DNA from: Leptolyngbya sp. Heron Island J
GTDB lineage: Bacteria > Cyanobacteriota > Cyanobacteriia > Phormidesmidales > Phormidesmidaceae
NCBI RefSeq assembly: GCF_000482245.1
Contig: NZ_AWNH01000014.1
Span: 163,091-227,090, forward strand
Direction: 5' to 3'
DNA length: 64,000 nt
Shown here in pieces: positions 61,191-64,000 of the stretch. The notes beneath the pieces are model-generated. The model was not told the DNA's origin, made no database searches, and saw only the letters and a program-made list of their open reading frames with translations. Numbering within the stretch: the stretch's first letter is position 1; every line of letters begins with the position of its first letter. The position numbers and the translations under genes are program-made.

Positions 61191-62177
61191 TTACTGGCCT
61201 TTTAACCATCGAGCCACGTCTTTGGCGTGATAGGACAGAATCAAATCAGCCCCTGATCGCTTAAAACTCATCATAGTCTCCATCACCAGCTTTTGTTCAT
61301 CCACCCAGCCATTGAGAGCTGCTGCTTTAACCATAGAATATTCGCCCGATACGTTATACGCCGCTACAGGCAGATTGCTGGCTTCTTTCACTCGCCAAAT
61401 GATGTCCATGTAGGCCAGAGCTGGCTTCACCATCAGCATGTCAGCTCCTTCAGTAATGTCTAATTCGATTTCCTTGAGAGCTTCCTGACCATTGGCCGGG
61501 TCCATTTGATAGGTGCGACGATCACCAAACTGGGGTGCAGACTCTGCAACATCCCGAAACGGGCCATAGTAGGACGACGCATACTTAGCGGCATAGGACA
61601 AAATTGGAATATTCTCAAACCCGGCTGCATCCAGACCGGACCGAATAGCCCCAACAAAGCCATCCATCATGCCAGACGGTGCAATAATATCTGCTCCGGC
61701 ATTGGCTTGAGACACAGCGGTTTTCTTGAGTAGATCTAGGGTAGGGTCATTCAGCACTCGACCAGTCAGGTCCCCTACTTCCAAGTAACCACAGTGACCG
61801 TGGGGAGTATATTCACAGAGACAGGTATCGACTGTCACAATTAGGTCAGGAACAGCCTTTTTGACCGCCTCTGTTGCCTTTTGCACAATGCCGCAGTCAT
61901 GCCATGCCCCTGTAGCGTCGTCATCCTTACCCTCTGGAATCCCAAACAAAATAATTGAGGGAATACCGAGATCGTAAACTTCTTTAGCTTCCTCTACAAT
62001 CTTGTCTACCGATAGCTGGTAAACACCGGGCATCGACTTTACTTCATTAGCAACGCCCTCACCAGGAACCGCAAACAGCGGATAGATGAAGTCACTGGTG
62101 GTAACAACGTTTTCACGAACCATACGACGCAATTGTGGGTGGCTGCGCAACCGGCGGGGGCGATGAGTGGGAAACAT
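61191..62177 (-). CDS. hemB: Porphobilinogen synthase (delta-aminolevulinate dehydratase) HemB
   Basis: The 328 residues match HemB over the full length. Features are [31 protein letters not shown] (metal-binding cysteine region), [30 protein letters not shown] with the first Schiff-base lysine, and [14 protein letters not shown] with the second. The enzyme joins two 5-aminolevulinate molecules to porphobilinogen, the first common step of tetrapyrrole synthesis. It precedes the InrS-like gene by 68 bases in the transcript direction, without obvious functional link. Confidence 0.96.
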   Translation of the reverse strand: MFPTHRPRRLRSHPQLRRMVRENVVTTSDFIYPLFAVPGEGVANEVKSMPGVYQLSVDKIVEEAKEVYDLGIPSIILFGIPEGKDDDATGAWHDCGIVQKATEAVKKAVPDLIVTVDTCLCEYTPHGHCGYLEVGDLTGRVLNDPTLDLLKKTAVSQANAGADIIAPSGMMDGFVGAIRSGLDAAGFENIPILSYAAKYASSYYGPFRDVAESAPQFGDRRTYQMDPANGQEALKEIELDITEGADMLMVKPALAYMDIIWRVKEASNLPVAAYNVSGEYSMVKAAALNGWVDEQKLVMETMMSFKRSGADLILSYHAKDVARWLKGQ

Positions 62178-62318
62178 GTCAGTTCTTAAAGAAAGCCTGT
62201 AAAAGGATTAAGTAAACAGTCTAAAACCTGCCTGGACCTATACTTTCAGTCAGATTAAAAAAAGTAACGTTCGCGGCAAACGATAAAATAAGCCACCGTC
62301 ACCAAGAGGAGTATTTAG

Positions 62319-62915
62319 GTGTTTGCAACGGCAGAGTTGCTGTGGGCATTAATTGGCTTGATTTTGACCATCGGGGGCACATGGTTAGAGGTCTTTATTA
62401 CCACTGGACCTTGGAATTGGGCTAATGGTATAGACGTTCTTTCGCTTGGGGTCAGCTTTCAAGTCGGAGCTGTTTTATTAATCGGCTGTTTGGGGGGGCA
62501 AAATGCAGCGGCTCTGTCACAGGTCGCTTATCTCAGTCTGGGGCTTTTTCTATTCCAGGCATTTGATTTTCAAGTCTTTACCCAAGGGGGTGGGTTGAGC
62601 TATGTCAGAGAACCGAGCTTTGGCTATTTACTTGGATTTATTCCAGCGGCATGGGTCTGCGGCTATCTGGCATTTTGGGAAACGCTGAAGCTAGAAACAT
62701 TAGCGCTGAGTTGTTTAGGCGGCCTGCTTACTATTCATGTAGTGGGATTAGTGTATTTGCCCCTGGCCTATGTATTACAGTGGACTGGTGAAAATGCGCC
62801 ATCTTTGGCAGAGGCTATTTTCACATTCTCAATTGCGCCCATTCCAGGGCAGCTGGTCTTGGTCTGTGCGGTTTCGGTGCTGGCCTACGGTATGCGCCAG
62901 ATCATGTTCTATTAG
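62319..62915 (+). CDS. bioY: BioY-family biotin transporter substrate-binding protein
   Basis: The 198 residues start at GTG 62319, with AAGAGGAG upstream. It has six hydrophobic segments and the BioY-like TQGGGLSYVREPSFGYLLGF, followed by IPAAWVCGYLAF. BioY is the S component of the energy-coupling-factor biotin transporter. No EcfA/T genes lie beside it, so it must use shared ones encoded elsewhere or function alone. It precedes lspA by 15 bases; bioY-lspA pairing is frequent in cyanobacteria. Confidence 0.82.
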   Translation: MFATAELLWALIGLILTIGGTWLEVFITTGPWNWANGIDVLSLGVSFQVGAVLLIGCLGGQNAAALSQVAYLSLGLFLFQAFDFQVFTQGGGLSYVREPSFGYLLGFIPAAWVCGYLAFWETLKLETLALSCLGGLLTIHVVGLVYLPLAYVLQWTGENAPSLAEAIFTFSIAPIPGQLVLVCAVSVLAYGMRQIMFY

Positions 62916-62930
62916 CACCGTCATAACAGC

Positions 62931-63431
62931 ATGGGTAGGTTAAGGAGAAAACAAATCAATCGTCTGTTCTGGGTGGCGGCTTTTATCGGGCTGCTTCTAG
63001 ATCAAATCACCAAGCACTGGGTCGTCCAAAACTTTAATTTGGGCGAACCGGTAACGATTATTCCAGGGGTGCTCAATTTTACCTATGTGCTGAATCGAGG
63101 GGCTGCGTGGAGTATTTGCAGCGGCGATAATTGTCGTTGGATACTGCCCTGGCTATCGGTCATTGTCAGCCTCGCGATCGCAGGCTATGGTCTGGTGATG
63201 CGGATTGAAGATCGCTGGGAGCGTGCTGGCTGGGGATTTATATTGGCCGGGGCCATGGGGAATGGCGTCGATCGGGTCAAAGCCGGTGAAGTGGTGGATT
63301 TTATTCAAGCATTTCCTATTACCCGATTTCCGGTGTTTAATCTGGCGGATATCTGGATCAACGTGGGTATTGTCTGTCTATTGATCGCTATTTTTGTGGC
63401 AGAAAAACGTGAACAAAAGAAGAAGTCTTAA
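62931..63431 (+). CDS. lspA: Lipoprotein signal peptidase LspA
   Basis: The 166 residues are a typical signal peptidase II with four spans and the catalytic aspartates in GNGVDRVKAGEVVDFI and FNLADIWINVG. The stretch LLDQITKHWVVQNF and the VLNRGAAWSI loop are also diagnostic. It removes signal peptides from prolipoproteins after lipid attachment, in the plasma membrane. The YHS lipoprotein at 18.1-18.6 kb would be a substrate. It is presumably co-transcribed with bioY. Confidence 0.96.
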   Translation: MGRLRRKQINRLFWVAAFIGLLLDQITKHWVVQNFNLGEPVTIIPGVLNFTYVLNRGAAWSICSGDNCRWILPWLSVIVSLAIAGYGLVMRIEDRWERAGWGFILAGAMGNGVDRVKAGEVVDFIQAFPITRFPVFNLADIWINVGIVCLLIAIFVAEKREQKKKS

Positions 63432-63655
63432 AGGATATTTGCTGAGACCTATGCTTAAACGTCTTTAGAAATGTGGGGGATATTATATTGACCCTATCTA
63501 ACTCTATTTAGGGACTTAGAATAAGCCATATTCATATTCGCAATCCTGGTTGTGTTGACTGTAGTTGTAATAGCTGGATCAGGGGTCAATGATTGAGGGG
63601 TTATAGTGAACCCATACATCAAACATCCGTATTTTCAAACACTCTACGTCTAAGG

Positions 63656-64000
63656 ATGACTCAGCCACCTCACCGTAATTCATCGACGACACCCCCACGA
63701 ACCATCTTGGGAACGATGACCCAGGTGATTCAAAATGTGGCTCGGGTAGATTTCAATAAATTGGCGTTGAAGCCCGGTGCCCGAGTGCCAAAGCTGGTAG
63801 TGGACTATGACAGCCAGCGGCAAGAATATGATCTGGTGGGCGATCACTATGTGTTGGGGCGTAGCTCCAAGAACTGTGACATTGTGGTGCGCAGTCCGCT
63901 GGTCAGTCAGACGCATTTAACGCTGACTCGCGATCGCAACCAACCTGGCAACCCCTTTGTCCTCAAAGATCAAAAATCCACCAACGGCACCTACTGCGGC
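63656..64000 (+). CDS. FHA-domain protein, N-terminal part (cut by window edge)
   Basis: An ATG at 63656, with AAGG just upstream, opens a frame that continues past the window end. The N-terminus (residues ~16-35: RTILGTMTQVIQNVARVDF) precedes an FHA domain: YVLGRSSKNCDIVV, SPLVSQTHLTL and LKDQKSTNGTY, which bind phosphothreonine. In cyanobacteria such an FHA start often belongs to a class A penicillin-binding protein (FHA-modulated transglycosylase/transpeptidase). The rest is outside the window, so the name is tentative. Confidence 0.75.
   Translation, partial: MTQPPHRNSSTTPPRTILGTMTQVIQNVARVDFNKLALKPGARVPKLVVDYDSQRQEYDLVGDHYVLGRSSKNCDIVVRSPLVSQTHLTLTRDRNQPGNPFVLKDQKSTNGTYCG

Noticed and set aside
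1-64000. tRNA, rRNA, tmRNA or CRISPR arrays
   Set aside because: No T-loop-like GGTTCGAATCC in intergenic DNA, no rRNA motifs and no regular repeat-spacer pattern were found by eye.

Overview
The window is chromosomal DNA from a phycobilin-making cyanobacterium. It carries pcyA, heme oxygenase ho1, hemB, hemF, a Thf1/Psb29 protein, the NDH-1 subunit NdhS, a cyanobacterial-type Mrp ATPase, small cyanobacteria-restricted families (DUF2811 and a DUF7219-like protein) and many HIP1 palindromes (GCGATCGC). The genus cannot be fixed from the sequence. A multicellular, Leptolyngbya- or Nodosilinea-like filament is a guess, based on the gene set and on the contractile injection system.

Layout. From 0 to 21 kb the window is mostly housekeeping: two GT-C-like membrane proteins, thf1, a STAS protein, hemF, a START-like protein, mrp, rodA, ndhS, a DAO-type flavoprotein, a large transketolase/phosphoketolase-like enzyme, an outer-membrane barrel protein, a YHS lipoprotein, a zinc-ribbon protein, a LuxR-type regulator and an unknown 278-aa protein. 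From 21.5 to 45.0 kb, about 19 same-strand, tightly packed genes form a contractile injection system (CIS) locus. It holds a terminator/cap candidate, two sheath paralogues, tube, zinc-finger assembly protein plus DUF6760, tape measure, CIS_tube-family protein, LysM adaptor, hub, spike, two unknown proteins, gp25-like wedge, gp6/J-like wedge, a very large tail-protein-I-like protein, a fibre-like protein and a DUF6519 protein. A secreted von Willebrand A protein closes the locus, followed by a clear intrinsic terminator. From 45 to 64 kb housekeeping resumes: ilvD, a class III adenylate cyclase, a phosphoribulokinase paralogue, a LapA/degenerate GGDEF protein, a TPR protein, pcyA, gmk, ftsI with an FtsL-like gene, ho1, an InrS-like metal sensor, hemB, bioY, lspA and the start of an FHA-domain protein.

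How the genes work together. hemB and hemF act in the path to heme, ho1 opens heme to biliverdin and pcyA reduces it to phycocyanobilin, so four steps of tetrapyrrole/bilin synthesis lie in one window without forming an operon. rodA, ftsI, the FtsL-like gene, lspA and probably the terminal FHA protein serve the cell envelope. The CIS locus encodes a nearly full contractile particle. Its lineage resembles the non-Photorhabdus CIS known from multicellular cyanobacteria, including the thylakoid-anchored type.

Most unusual points. (1) DUF6760 lacks a good start codon, lies in the -1 frame of the upstream assembly gene and follows a canonical T TTT TTC slippery heptamer, which suggests a programmed frameshift like that of phage tail-assembly chaperones. 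(2) One ~90-residue module occurs twice in the long sheath and twice in the 1075-aa baseplate protein. (3) The tape-measure-like protein has four hydrophobic 57-residue repeats. (4) W-x-F/A-W propeller-like repeats occur in two tail proteins. (5) No AAA+ ATPase, recognisable PAAR tip or obvious toxin is visible. No rRNA, tRNA, CRISPR array or intact insertion sequence was found.
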